Positions 25,799 to 33,387 of a stretch of DNA of 37,025 nucleotides are shown one piece after another (the stretch's first letter is position 1; each line of letters begins with the position of its first letter). Position numbers and translations under genes: made by a program. This DNA comes from an uncultured Methylococcaceae bacterium (GTDB lineage Bacteria; Pseudomonadota; Gammaproteobacteria; Methylococcales; Methylomonadaceae), in the NCBI GenBank assembly GCA_903934035.1, contig CAIZMK010000130.1, positions 1 through 37,025 on the forward strand, given 5' to 3'. A model generated the notes under the pieces. It searched no databases and was not told the origin of the DNA. It was given only the letters and a program-made list of their open reading frames with translations.

Positions 25799-26920
25799 AT
25801 GACGACTAAAGTTGCGCTTATAACCGGTATTACCGGACAAGATGGATCTTATTTAGCTGAGTTCTTGTTGGCTAAAGGATACGAAGTACATGGCATTAAA
25901 CGCCGTACATCTTCATTTAATACCCAACGTATCGATCATATTTACCAAGACAATCACGTAGCTAATGCCAAGCTTAAGTTACATTATGGTGACTTAACCG
26001 ATACCTCAAACATTAATCGTATATTGCAAGAAGTGCAGCCTGATGAGGTTTATAACTTAGGCGCACAATCGCATGTGGCCGTCAGTTTTGAAGCCCCTGA
26101 ATATACGGCAGATGTTGATGCAACGGGCGCTTTACGTATTTTAGAAGGCATACGCTTTTTAGGTTTAGAGAAAAAAACCCGCTTTTACCAAGCCAGTACT
26201 TCTGAATTATATGGTTTGGTGCAAGAAACACCGCAAACAGAAACCACACCTTTTTACCCGCGTTCACCTTATGCAGTAGCCAAGCTGTATGCTTATTGGA
26301 TTACCGTTAATTACCGTGAAGCTTATGGTCTGTATGCCTGTAACGGTATTTTGTTTAATCATGAATCACCGCGTCGTGGCGAAACCTTTGTAACCCGCAA
26401 AATTACCCGTGGTATGGCTAACATTGCTCAAGGTCTTGAAGACTGTTTGTTTATGGGTAATATTGATGCCCTGCGCGATTGGGGTCATGCTAAAGATTAT
26501 GTAGAAATGCAATGGCTGATGTTGCAACAAGAAACGCCCGATGATTTCGTCATAGCCACTGGCGTTCAATACAGTGTGCGTGAATTTATTAATAAAACCG
26601 TTGCACAACTAGGAATAGAATTGGCTTGGGAAGGCGAGGCAGTAGATGAAATAGGTCGAGTCGCGTCTATTACTGGCGATAAAGCGCCAGGACTTAAAGT
26701 AGGCGATGTCATCGTTAAAATTGATCCACGTTATTTTCGCCCAACTGAAGTAGAAACCTTGCTGGGCAACCCTGCTAAAGCTAAAGAGAAGTTAGGTTGG
26801 ACGCCTAAAATCACCCTAGATGAAATGATCGAAGAAATGGTTGCTTATGATCTTGACCAAGCAAAACAGCATGCTTTATTAAAAAACAATGGCTTTAATG
26901 TTGTTGTTGGACGGGAATAA
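25799..26920 (+). CDS. gmd: GDP-mannose 4,6-dehydratase
   Basis: A 373-residue extended short-chain dehydrogenase that makes GDP-4-keto-6-deoxymannose, the precursor of D-rhamnose, L-fucose and related sugars. The NADP-binding [10 protein letters not shown] is at the N-terminus, followed by the family motif [12 protein letters not shown]. The catalytic set is STSELYG with Tyr158 and Lys162 (YAVAK). [17 protein letters not shown] is a Gmd hallmark. The length matches E. coli Gmd (373). It opens the polysaccharide cluster. A second Gmd-like gene at 30154 may reduce or otherwise process the product. Confidence 0.96.
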   Translation: MTTKVALITGITGQDGSYLAEFLLAKGYEVHGIKRRTSSFNTQRIDHIYQDNHVANAKLKLHYGDLTDTSNINRILQEVQPDEVYNLGAQSHVAVSFEAPEYTADVDATGALRILEGIRFLGLEKKTRFYQASTSELYGLVQETPQTETTPFYPRSPYAVAKLYAYWITVNYREAYGLYACNGILFNHESPRRGETFVTRKITRGMANIAQGLEDCLFMGNIDALRDWGHAKDYVEMQWLMLQQETPDDFVIATGVQYSVREFINKTVAQLGIELAWEGEAVDEIGRVASITGDKAPGLKVGDVIVKIDPRYFRPTEVETLLGNPAKAKEKLGWTPKITLDEMIEEMVAYDLDQAKQHALLKNNGFNVVVGRE

Positions 26921-26929
26921 CGAGACTTT

Positions 26930-27007
26930 GTTGGGTTGCCAAAAGAGGCAGCCCAACCTACGTAACTCTAATGTAGGTTGGGCTAACGGTTCTATCGTTA
27001 ACCCAAC
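26930..27007. repeat. GTTGGGTT hairpin pair, copy 2
   Basis: Two adjacent hairpins: GTTGGGTTGCC/GGCAGCCCAAC (26930-26940 with 26947-26957) and GTTGGGCTAACG/CGTTAACCCAAC (26977-26988 with 26996-27007, one G:T). The second matches 11867-11897. It fills the gap between gmd and the next glycosyltransferase. Confidence 0.8.
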
Positions 27008-27031
27008 TTAGCTTTAAATCTATCATTATTT

Positions 27032-28180
27032 ATGAAAGTAATTTTATCAATTGATCCTGTCCGCTTTCCTTTGACGGGCATCGGTAGGTATACGTACGAG
27101 TTGGCAAAGCACTTAAAAGAAATTGCTGAAGTAGAAGAGTTAAAGTTTTTATCGGGTTATCGCTTTGCTCAGTTACCTGAGCCTAGGCAAGCAAAAGCAA
27201 CTAATGAAGTGACTTCAAATAGGTTGCGTCAAGCCGTGCTTAAAAACCCATTAACTAGAGAGCTTTATAGTTTAGTTTCACCGTTGTTAAAGCAGCATGC
27301 TTTGCGTGGCTATACGGATCATGTTTATCATGGGCCTAATTTTTATTTGCCACCCTTTGCTGGGCCATCGGTTTGTACTTTTCATGACTTGTCGATATTT
27401 ACATGGGCGCATTGCCACCCACCTGAGCGTGTCAAATATATGCGTAAAGAAATTGCTGCTACGCTAAAACACGCAGACATGTTGATTACTGATACAGAGA
27501 CAACACGCCAAGAAGTTGCGGCTTATTTTAGTTGGCCCTTAGATAAAATACGTGCTGTGCCTTTAGCATGTTCTGGTGATTTTAGGCCCAGAAATGAAGC
27601 TGCGTTAAGTACAGTATTAACCAAGCATGGTTTAGCCATGCAAGGCTACAGCTTATATGTGGGCACCATAGAGCCACGCAAGAATTTAGAAGTCTTATTA
27701 GATGCTTATGCGCTGTTACCGCAAGCCCTTAGGCAACAATGGCCTTTGATATTAATAGGGTATCAGGGTTGGCGTAGCGAGCACTTGCATGAGCGGATTA
27801 AAGCAGCCGCTTCAGAAGGCTGGGCACGTTATTTAGGTTTTGTTGAAGCAGATGAGTTACCGTTAATTTATGCCGGTGCGCGTGTATTTGTATTTCCATC
27901 GCTTTATGAAGGTTTTGGTTTGCCAGTGCTTGAAGCTATGGCATCAGGTATTCCGGTGATCTGTTCTAATGCCTCAACTTTGCCAGAAGTAGCAGGCGAT
28001 GCGGCAGCGATGTGCGAACCACAAGACGTTGATGCTTTAAGTGAATCGATTAGCCGGGCGCTGCAAGACCAAAGCTGGCGTGAACTAGCGGTAAAGAAAG
28101 GTTTGCTGCAAGCTTCTAAATTCAGCTGGCAACGCTGTGCAAAAGAGACTGCTGCCGTTTATAAAGAGGTGCTTGCTTGA
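27032..28180 (+). CDS. GT4-family glycosyltransferase (WbpY-like)
   Basis: A 382-residue GT-B enzyme. The N-terminal acceptor domain starts VILSIDPVRFPLTGIGRYTYEL, split here as motifs PVRFPLTGIGRYT and YHGPNFYLPP. The C-terminal donor domain has GTIEPRKN, then the EX7E motif in EGFGLPVLE. The PLTGIGRYTYEL opening resembles the A-band D-rhamnosyltransferases WbpX/WbpY of Pseudomonas aeruginosa, which use GDP-D-rhamnose. With gmd upstream and Wzm/Wzt downstream, a GDP-linked 6-deoxyhexose or mannose donor is likely. Acceptor and linkage cannot be told. The next gene starts inside its stop codon. Confidence 0.88.
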   Translation: MKVILSIDPVRFPLTGIGRYTYELAKHLKEIAEVEELKFLSGYRFAQLPEPRQAKATNEVTSNRLRQAVLKNPLTRELYSLVSPLLKQHALRGYTDHVYHGPNFYLPPFAGPSVCTFHDLSIFTWAHCHPPERVKYMRKEIAATLKHADMLITDTETTRQEVAAYFSWPLDKIRAVPLACSGDFRPRNEAALSTVLTKHGLAMQGYSLYVGTIEPRKNLEVLLDAYALLPQALRQQWPLILIGYQGWRSEHLHERIKAAASEGWARYLGFVEADELPLIYAGARVFVFPSLYEGFGLPVLEAMASGIPVICSNASTLPEVAGDAAAMCEPQDVDALSESISRALQDQSWRELAVKKGLLQASKFSWQRCAKETAAVYKEVLA

Positions 28181-29310
28181 ATCAAAAGCCCATCAGAGTC
28201 TTACATTTTTATAGGACCTCTTTTCCAGATACCATGGGTGGTATTGAGCAGGTTATCAATCAAATTGCCAGAGGCTGCGTTAACTTAGGTATTCAGGTCG
28301 ATGTATTGTCACTGACAGCCAATAAAGATATTAGAACGATTGAGATAGATGGTTATTTAGCCCATCGAGCACGCTTAGATTTTCAGATTGCTTCAACAGG
28401 TTTTTCTATTTCTGCCTTTTGGCGGTTTTATCAATTGGCTAAACAAGCCGATATTATTCATTACCATTATCCGTGGCCGTTTATGGATGTGGTGCATTTT
28501 GCAATGCGAGTTTGTAAACCGACGGTGGTGACTTATCACTCTGATATTATTCGTCAAGTGCATTTAAATAAGCTTTATCGGCCATTGAAACAAAAGTTTT
28601 TGAAAAGCATGAGTCGTATAGTGGCAACATCTCCTAATTATGTGGCGACTAGTAAGGTACTCGCTAAGTTTAAAGATAGCGTTAAGGTGATTCCAATTGG
28701 ACTAGATAAATCCACCTATCCCGAGGTGGAGTCCGAACGATTAGAGTTCTGGAGAGAAAAAGTAGGGGGCAAATTCTTTTTGTTTGTAGGGTTGATTCGT
28801 TATTATAAAGGCCTGCATATTCTACTTGAGGCCGCGCAAGGTACCGATTACCCGATTGTAATAGTAGGGGCAGGGCCGATTGAATCAGAATTGAAAGCGC
28901 AAGCAGCATACTTAGGCTTGAGTAATATTCACTTTCTGGGTTATCAGTCTGATGAAGATAAAGTTGCGTTGTTAACTTTAAGTTATGCGGTAGTTTTTCC
29001 CTCGCATTTGCGCTCTGAGGCTTTTGGTGTTTCTTTGCTTGAAGGGGCGATGTACGGCAAACCAATGATCTCTAGTGAAATTGGTACCGGTACTACGTAT
29101 ATTAATATTGCCGATGAAACTGGCTTGGTAGTCCCACCTAGTGACCCACTGGCACTAAGACAAGCCATGACCTATTTGTGGGAACATCCAGAGCAGGCGG
29201 AAGAAATGGGACAACGTGCTGAATTGCGATATAAAGATTTTTTTACTGCTGATCGTATGGTTAAGTCGTATGTTGATTTATATCAAGAATTGCAAGATGG
29301 AATTAAATAA
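28177..29310 (+). CDS. GT4-family glycosyltransferase (WbpZ-like)
   Basis: A 377-residue GT-B enzyme starting at TTG 28177, which overlaps the preceding stop (TTGA), a sign of translational coupling. The opening IRVLHFYRTSFPDTMGGIEQ resembles WbpZ, the transferase that begins A-band polysaccharide on the lipid-linked GlcNAc. The donor domain has FVGLIRYYKGLH and the EX7E region SEAFGVSLLEGAMYGKP. If the similarity holds, it would use a primer made by a WecA-type enzyme such as the one at 1805-3061. Substrate is inferred. Confidence 0.86.
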   Translation: MNQKPIRVLHFYRTSFPDTMGGIEQVINQIARGCVNLGIQVDVLSLTANKDIRTIEIDGYLAHRARLDFQIASTGFSISAFWRFYQLAKQADIIHYHYPWPFMDVVHFAMRVCKPTVVTYHSDIIRQVHLNKLYRPLKQKFLKSMSRIVATSPNYVATSKVLAKFKDSVKVIPIGLDKSTYPEVESERLEFWREKVGGKFFLFVGLIRYYKGLHILLEAAQGTDYPIVIVGAGPIESELKAQAAYLGLSNIHFLGYQSDEDKVALLTLSYAVVFPSHLRSEAFGVSLLEGAMYGKPMISSEIGTGTTYINIADETGLVVPPSDPLALRQAMTYLWEHPEQAEEMGQRAELRYKDFFTADRMVKSYVDLYQELQDGIK

Positions 29311-29391
29311 TAGATAAACAGTTGTAAAGTTAATAAATGCTTAAGATAAATCATTTATAACGAGAAATAATTACTACTTTAAAGGTAAATC

Positions 29392-30111
29392 ATGAATACT
29401 AAACTCCTAATTATTACTACCGTAGCATGCCTTAATTTAGTAGCTTGCGGAGAAGAGTCAGAGCCAATTAGTGCGCCCGCACCTATTGTAGAAGTATATA
29501 ATGGCTACAATGCAAGCCTTGCGCAAGGCATTCAGTTTTCAGAAAAACCCGATTATCCGGCATTTATAAAGTCCGTTTCGGGTATGTCGGGATTTGAACC
29601 GATAGGGCGCTGGACCGAGGGAGAGCATGTTGACTTTACCTTTATTCAAAATTTACCAGCCAAGTTTACTTTAGAGCTTGATATGGCTCCTGCTTTTGGT
29701 CCTGAAGTAGGCAAAACTATAACGATACAAGTGGGTAGTTGGACTGATAAATTTGTTTCTAGTGATAAGCCTAAAAAAATTAACTTCAATATTGAGACAA
29801 CGATACCAACTGACAGCATTAAATTTACAATTCCAGAGCCAACAAGCCCATTAGATTTAGGCGTAAGTGAAGATGCAAGAAAAGTGGGCATAATGTTTAA
29901 GCGCTTAAGCATTCTTTCTGATGCTATGGTAACGATGATTCCAGCAGTGACTACTGCGCCAGTTATTGAGCCAACACCAGTGCCCGCTACAGAAGAACCA
30001 ACGACGGATATATCAACAAAACCTGCTGTTGAAAAATCTACTCAGATAAAAAAGCCTCTTGACCGAAAGAAAAGCGTTAAGACCACGCCTGATTCTGCGT
30101 TAGCAAAGTGA
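29392..30111 (+). CDS. Lipoprotein with a solitary DUF7024-like domain
   Basis: A 239-residue protein with a type II signal peptide (lipobox LVAC, Cys19), so lipid-anchored in the periplasm. Residues about 50-180 show GFEPIGRWTEGEHVDF, LPAKFTLELDMAPAFGPEVGK and the ending PTSPLDLGVSEDARKVG. These fit the small beta domain often fused to the C-terminus of polytopic membrane glycosyl- or phosphoglycerol-transferases (DUF7024 in my recollection). Here it stands alone, followed by a Thr/Pro-rich then Lys-rich tail. The ribosome binding site is AAAGG. It lies between a glycosyltransferase and a nucleotide-sugar gene, so binding or modifying the polysaccharide in the periplasm is possible. Confidence 0.7.
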   Translation: MNTKLLIITTVACLNLVACGEESEPISAPAPIVEVYNGYNASLAQGIQFSEKPDYPAFIKSVSGMSGFEPIGRWTEGEHVDFTFIQNLPAKFTLELDMAPAFGPEVGKTITIQVGSWTDKFVSSDKPKKINFNIETTIPTDSIKFTIPEPTSPLDLGVSEDARKVGIMFKRLSILSDAMVTMIPAVTTAPVIEPTPVPATEEPTTDISTKPAVEKSTQIKKPLDRKKSVKTTPDSALAK

Positions 30112-30153
30112 GGATGCTAGGTTGTTTACTCCAATTTATCTAACTAAATACCA

Positions 30154-31119
30154 ATGACAAAAACAGCACTCATTACCGGAATAGGCGGCCAAGATGGCGC
30201 CTACCTTGCGCAACTATTGCTTACTAAAGGCTATGCTGTTTTTGGTACCTCACGTGATGCGGGTGCTTCAAGTTTTAGCTCGCTGGTACACTTGGGTATT
30301 ATTGAGCAGATTAAGCTTTTGTCGATGGCTCCGCATGATTTTAAAAGCACGCTAACGGTGATATCAAAAGTCCAGCCAGATGAAATCTATCATCTGGCTG
30401 GACAAACCTCGGTGGGTTTGTCATTTGAGCAACCCTCAGAAACGATTGAGAGCATTACCATTGGGACACTTAATGTTCTTGAGGCGTTGCGATTTTTAAA
30501 ATTACCGGCAAAGTTTTATCACGCAAGTTCCAGTGAATGTTTTGGCGACACCCAAGCTTTGCCTGCCGATGAACAAACGCCTTTTAATCCAGTAAGTCCT
30601 TATGCAGTGGCAAAAGCATCAGCGTATTGGTTGGTTAGAAATTATCGAGATGCACATAATATGTTTGCAGTAAATGGCATTTTGTTTAATCACGAATCAG
30701 CGCTGCGACCGGAGCGGTTTGTCACTCAAAAAGTAGTACGAGCCGCTTACAGAATTGCACAAGGATCAACAGAAAAACTAACCTTGGGTGCATTATGTAT
30801 CTCCCGTGATTGGGGTTGGGCGCCAGAGTATGTAGAAGCTATGTGGTTGATGCTGCAAATTGAGCAAGCCGATGATTTTGTTATTGCTACAGGCCAAACC
30901 AATTCACTTCAAGATTTTGTTGCCCAGGTTTTTGCCTGTTTTGGATTGGACTGGACCCAACATGTATTACATGATGATCAATTGATGCGCCCAAATGAAA
31001 TAGCTTGGAGCCAAGGCAATCCTCAAAGAGCCAAACAACTATTAGGATGGCAAGCCACAAAGAATATGAATGATGTGATCAAGATACTTTGCGCGCATAC
31101 GCCAAAAGCAGCCAAATAA
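30154..31119 (+). CDS. GDP-mannose 4,6-dehydratase-like nucleotide-sugar enzyme (second copy)
   Basis: A 321-residue extended SDR protein. ITGIGGQDGAYL binds NAD(P), and the catalytic motif is SSSECFG with Tyr150 and Lys154 (YAVAK). It shares with Gmd the NHESxxRxExFVTxK and RDWGxxxEYVExMWLMLQ segments, but it is 52 residues shorter, lacks the [11 protein letters not shown] loop and has SALRPERF where Gmd has SPRRGETF. By context it could be the 4-keto reductase giving GDP-D-rhamnose (Rmd role), but by sequence it is nearer to Gmd than to P. aeruginosa Rmd. Its stop overlaps the wzm start (TAATG). Confidence 0.8.
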   Translation: MTKTALITGIGGQDGAYLAQLLLTKGYAVFGTSRDAGASSFSSLVHLGIIEQIKLLSMAPHDFKSTLTVISKVQPDEIYHLAGQTSVGLSFEQPSETIESITIGTLNVLEALRFLKLPAKFYHASSSECFGDTQALPADEQTPFNPVSPYAVAKASAYWLVRNYRDAHNMFAVNGILFNHESALRPERFVTQKVVRAAYRIAQGSTEKLTLGALCISRDWGWAPEYVEAMWLMLQIEQADDFVIATGQTNSLQDFVAQVFACFGLDWTQHVLHDDQLMRPNEIAWSQGNPQRAKQLLGWQATKNMNDVIKILCAHTPKAAK

Positions 31120-31943
31120 TGAGCAGATATCATTCAGCAACCCCTGTTGCCATGCTGGGTAGTCTTTTTAGACATCGCGAACTGCTATGGGAATTGGTCA
31201 AACGGGACTTTATAGGTCGTTACAAAGGCTCGCTATTAGGCGTTGTCTGGTCTTTATTTAATCCCTTATTGATGCTAGCCATTTATACAGTCGTTTTTAG
31301 TGTGGCTTTTAAAGCGAAATGGGGCGGCACTGGCGAAGAAAGTAAAGTAGCCTTTGCCATCGTACTTTTTTCCGGCATGATCATTCACAGTTTTTTTGCT
31401 GAGTGCATCAACCGCTCACCAAATCTGATTATTAGCCACCCTCAATACGTTAAAAAGGTAATATTCCCACTTGAAATTTTACCTTGGATGGCAATGTTTT
31501 CAGCCCTATTACATTTTCTCGTTAGCTTTAGTGTGCTCTTGGTTTTTTGTTTACTGGCCGGAGTAACTATTCATATCGGTGTATTATTAACGCCCGTTAT
31601 TCTTTTTCCCTTGTTTTTGATGATATTGGGGTTTTCATGGGCTTTTGCATCGCTGGGTGTTTATTTACGTGACTTGTCTCAAGTTATCGGCATGGTGACT
31701 ACCGTTGCTCTTTTTATGGCGCCTATTTTTTATCCTATTGATGCACTCCCAGAGGATTATAGGGCTTTCTTGTTATGGAATCCGATTACCTTACCCGTGA
31801 TTCAGCTCCGTGACCTGATGCTTTGGGGAAAACCCATCTTATGGGAGCAATGGGCAGCCAGCTTAATAATCGGGCTGTTGATTTGCCAGACAGGTTACTG
31901 GTGGTTTCAAAAATCACGCAGGGGATTTTCCGATGTCCTCTAA
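31119..31943 (+). CDS. wzm: ABC-2 type polysaccharide exporter, permease subunit
   Basis: A 274-residue inner-membrane protein with about six helices. The amphipathic start (RHRELLWELVKRDFIGRYKG) and LLGVVWSLFNPL are typical of Wzm/TagG/KpsM permeases. With Wzt it flips a complete lipid-linked polysaccharide to the periplasm. ATG 31119 is chosen since it overlaps the preceding stop; an upstream in-frame ATG at 31089 would overlap that gene by 31 bp. The 3' end overlaps wzt by 11 bp. Confidence 0.93.
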   Translation: MSRYHSATPVAMLGSLFRHRELLWELVKRDFIGRYKGSLLGVVWSLFNPLLMLAIYTVVFSVAFKAKWGGTGEESKVAFAIVLFSGMIIHSFFAECINRSPNLIISHPQYVKKVIFPLEILPWMAMFSALLHFLVSFSVLLVFCLLAGVTIHIGVLLTPVILFPLFLMILGFSWAFASLGVYLRDLSQVIGMVTTVALFMAPIFYPIDALPEDYRAFLLWNPITLPVIQLRDLMLWGKPILWEQWAASLIIGLLICQTGYWWFQKSRRGFSDVL

Positions 31944-33387
31944 AGAAATTGTCATTGATGTGCGTAATGTCAGCAAGCGTTACGAAATCTACAATAAGCC
32001 AAGTGACCGCTTAAAGCAGCTGATATTGCCTAATGTGCAGCAAGCGGTCAATCGTACCGGTGTTGCGCTGAAAATAGCAAAGCATCGCCCCCGCCCCCAT
32101 TATTTTCGTGAATTCTGGGCATTAAACGATATTTCGTTTCAGGTAAAACGTGGTGAAACTTTCGGTATTATCGGTCGTAACGGCAGTGGTAAAAGCACCT
32201 TGTTGCAAATCCTCGCCGGGACTTTAGCCCAAACCAGTGGCGAAGCAACCGTCAATGGCCGCATTGCCGCGCTATTAGAATTGGGCAGTGGCTTTGATCC
32301 GGAGTTTACCGGACGCGAAAACGTCTTTTTAAACGGGCGTATATTAGGCCTTACCCAAAAAGAAATCGAAGCCCGCTACGACCAGATAGTCGACTTTGCA
32401 GATATTGGTGAATTTATCGATCAGCCAGTTAAAACTTATTCCAGTGGCATGTTTGTCCGCCTGGCTTTTGCTGTGCAGGCGCATATTGACGCCTCTATCG
32501 TCATCATTGATGAAGCATTGGCCGTTGGCGATGTGTTTTTTCGGCAAAAATGTTATGCCCGACTTGAGCAAATACGAAATTCAGGCGCAGCAATACTTTT
32601 AGTTTCTCACTCAATGGGCGATATTGAGCAATACTGTAGTCGTGCGATTCTTCTTGATCATGGAAAAGTGATTCGCATAGGAACTTCGGCAGAAGCAATT
32701 AAAGAATATTATTTGCTTGAACAATCCAGTCGACTTTCAACTATAGTTGCAGATAGGAGCGCAGAGCCAGAGCTGAAAAAAAGTAGTGATGAAACTACTG
32801 TATTGTTTCCGGCAAAGGCATCACTTCCCCTCGATCGAGTATCTCAAGTTAATGCATTTAATGCTCGCTGTCTGCGTGTCGCATTGACCGATATCAATGG
32901 TGATCCTAAAAGAAACTTTCGTGTTGGCGAGACTGCGATATTCTATCACGAGCATTGCTTTGGAGATCATAGCGCTATTCCTGTGGGCGGAGTGATCATT
33001 CATACAGAAAAAGGTACTATTCTTTACGGAAAGAGTTCAATTCAAACTAGAATGACTGGCGAGAAAACTGCTGCACCAAACGCTATTGTCCGATTTGAGC
33101 ATCAGATCGTTCTTTCTATTGCTCCTGGAGAATATACCTTTGATATTGGAATGTCAGCTATCAGCAAAAAAATACTAGAAGACTTAGATCAATTGACTCA
33201 TGAAGAAATTGACACTTTTAAAATACTACTAGTGCAGGCTACGGGTGTAGCGTCGTTTTCAATTTTAGCTGCCGGCACTGGACTGGCACCTTTTCATGGC
33301 TTGATCGATCTAGCCACAACGATTCGTGCTTCTATTTCTGCTGAAAATCCGGAAAAACCCGAATATTGTGGAGAGCTCAAGTTATGA
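31933..33387 (+). CDS. wzt: Polysaccharide ABC exporter ATPase with C-terminal carbohydrate-binding domain
   Basis: A 484-residue protein. The nucleotide-binding domain (1-about 255) has Walker A GRNGSGKST (Lys87), signature YSSGM, and Walker B IVIIDEALAVGD (Asp193-Glu194). The rest (about 310-470) is a beta-rich domain (RVALTDINGDPKRNFRVGE, SIAPGEYTFDIGM) of the Wzt C-terminal type, which in E. coli O8/O9a binds the modified non-reducing end of the chain and is needed for export. Its presence predicts that this polysaccharide carries a terminal cap. The stop overlaps the next gene by ATGA. Confidence 0.94.
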   Translation: MSSKEIVIDVRNVSKRYEIYNKPSDRLKQLILPNVQQAVNRTGVALKIAKHRPRPHYFREFWALNDISFQVKRGETFGIIGRNGSGKSTLLQILAGTLAQTSGEATVNGRIAALLELGSGFDPEFTGRENVFLNGRILGLTQKEIEARYDQIVDFADIGEFIDQPVKTYSSGMFVRLAFAVQAHIDASIVIIDEALAVGDVFFRQKCYARLEQIRNSGAAILLVSHSMGDIEQYCSRAILLDHGKVIRIGTSAEAIKEYYLLEQSSRLSTIVADRSAEPELKKSSDETTVLFPAKASLPLDRVSQVNAFNARCLRVALTDINGDPKRNFRVGETAIFYHEHCFGDHSAIPVGGVIIHTEKGTILYGKSSIQTRMTGEKTAAPNAIVRFEHQIVLSIAPGEYTFDIGMSAISKKILEDLDQLTHEEIDTFKILLVQATGVASFSILAAGTGLAPFHGLIDLATTIRASISAENPEKPEYCGELKL

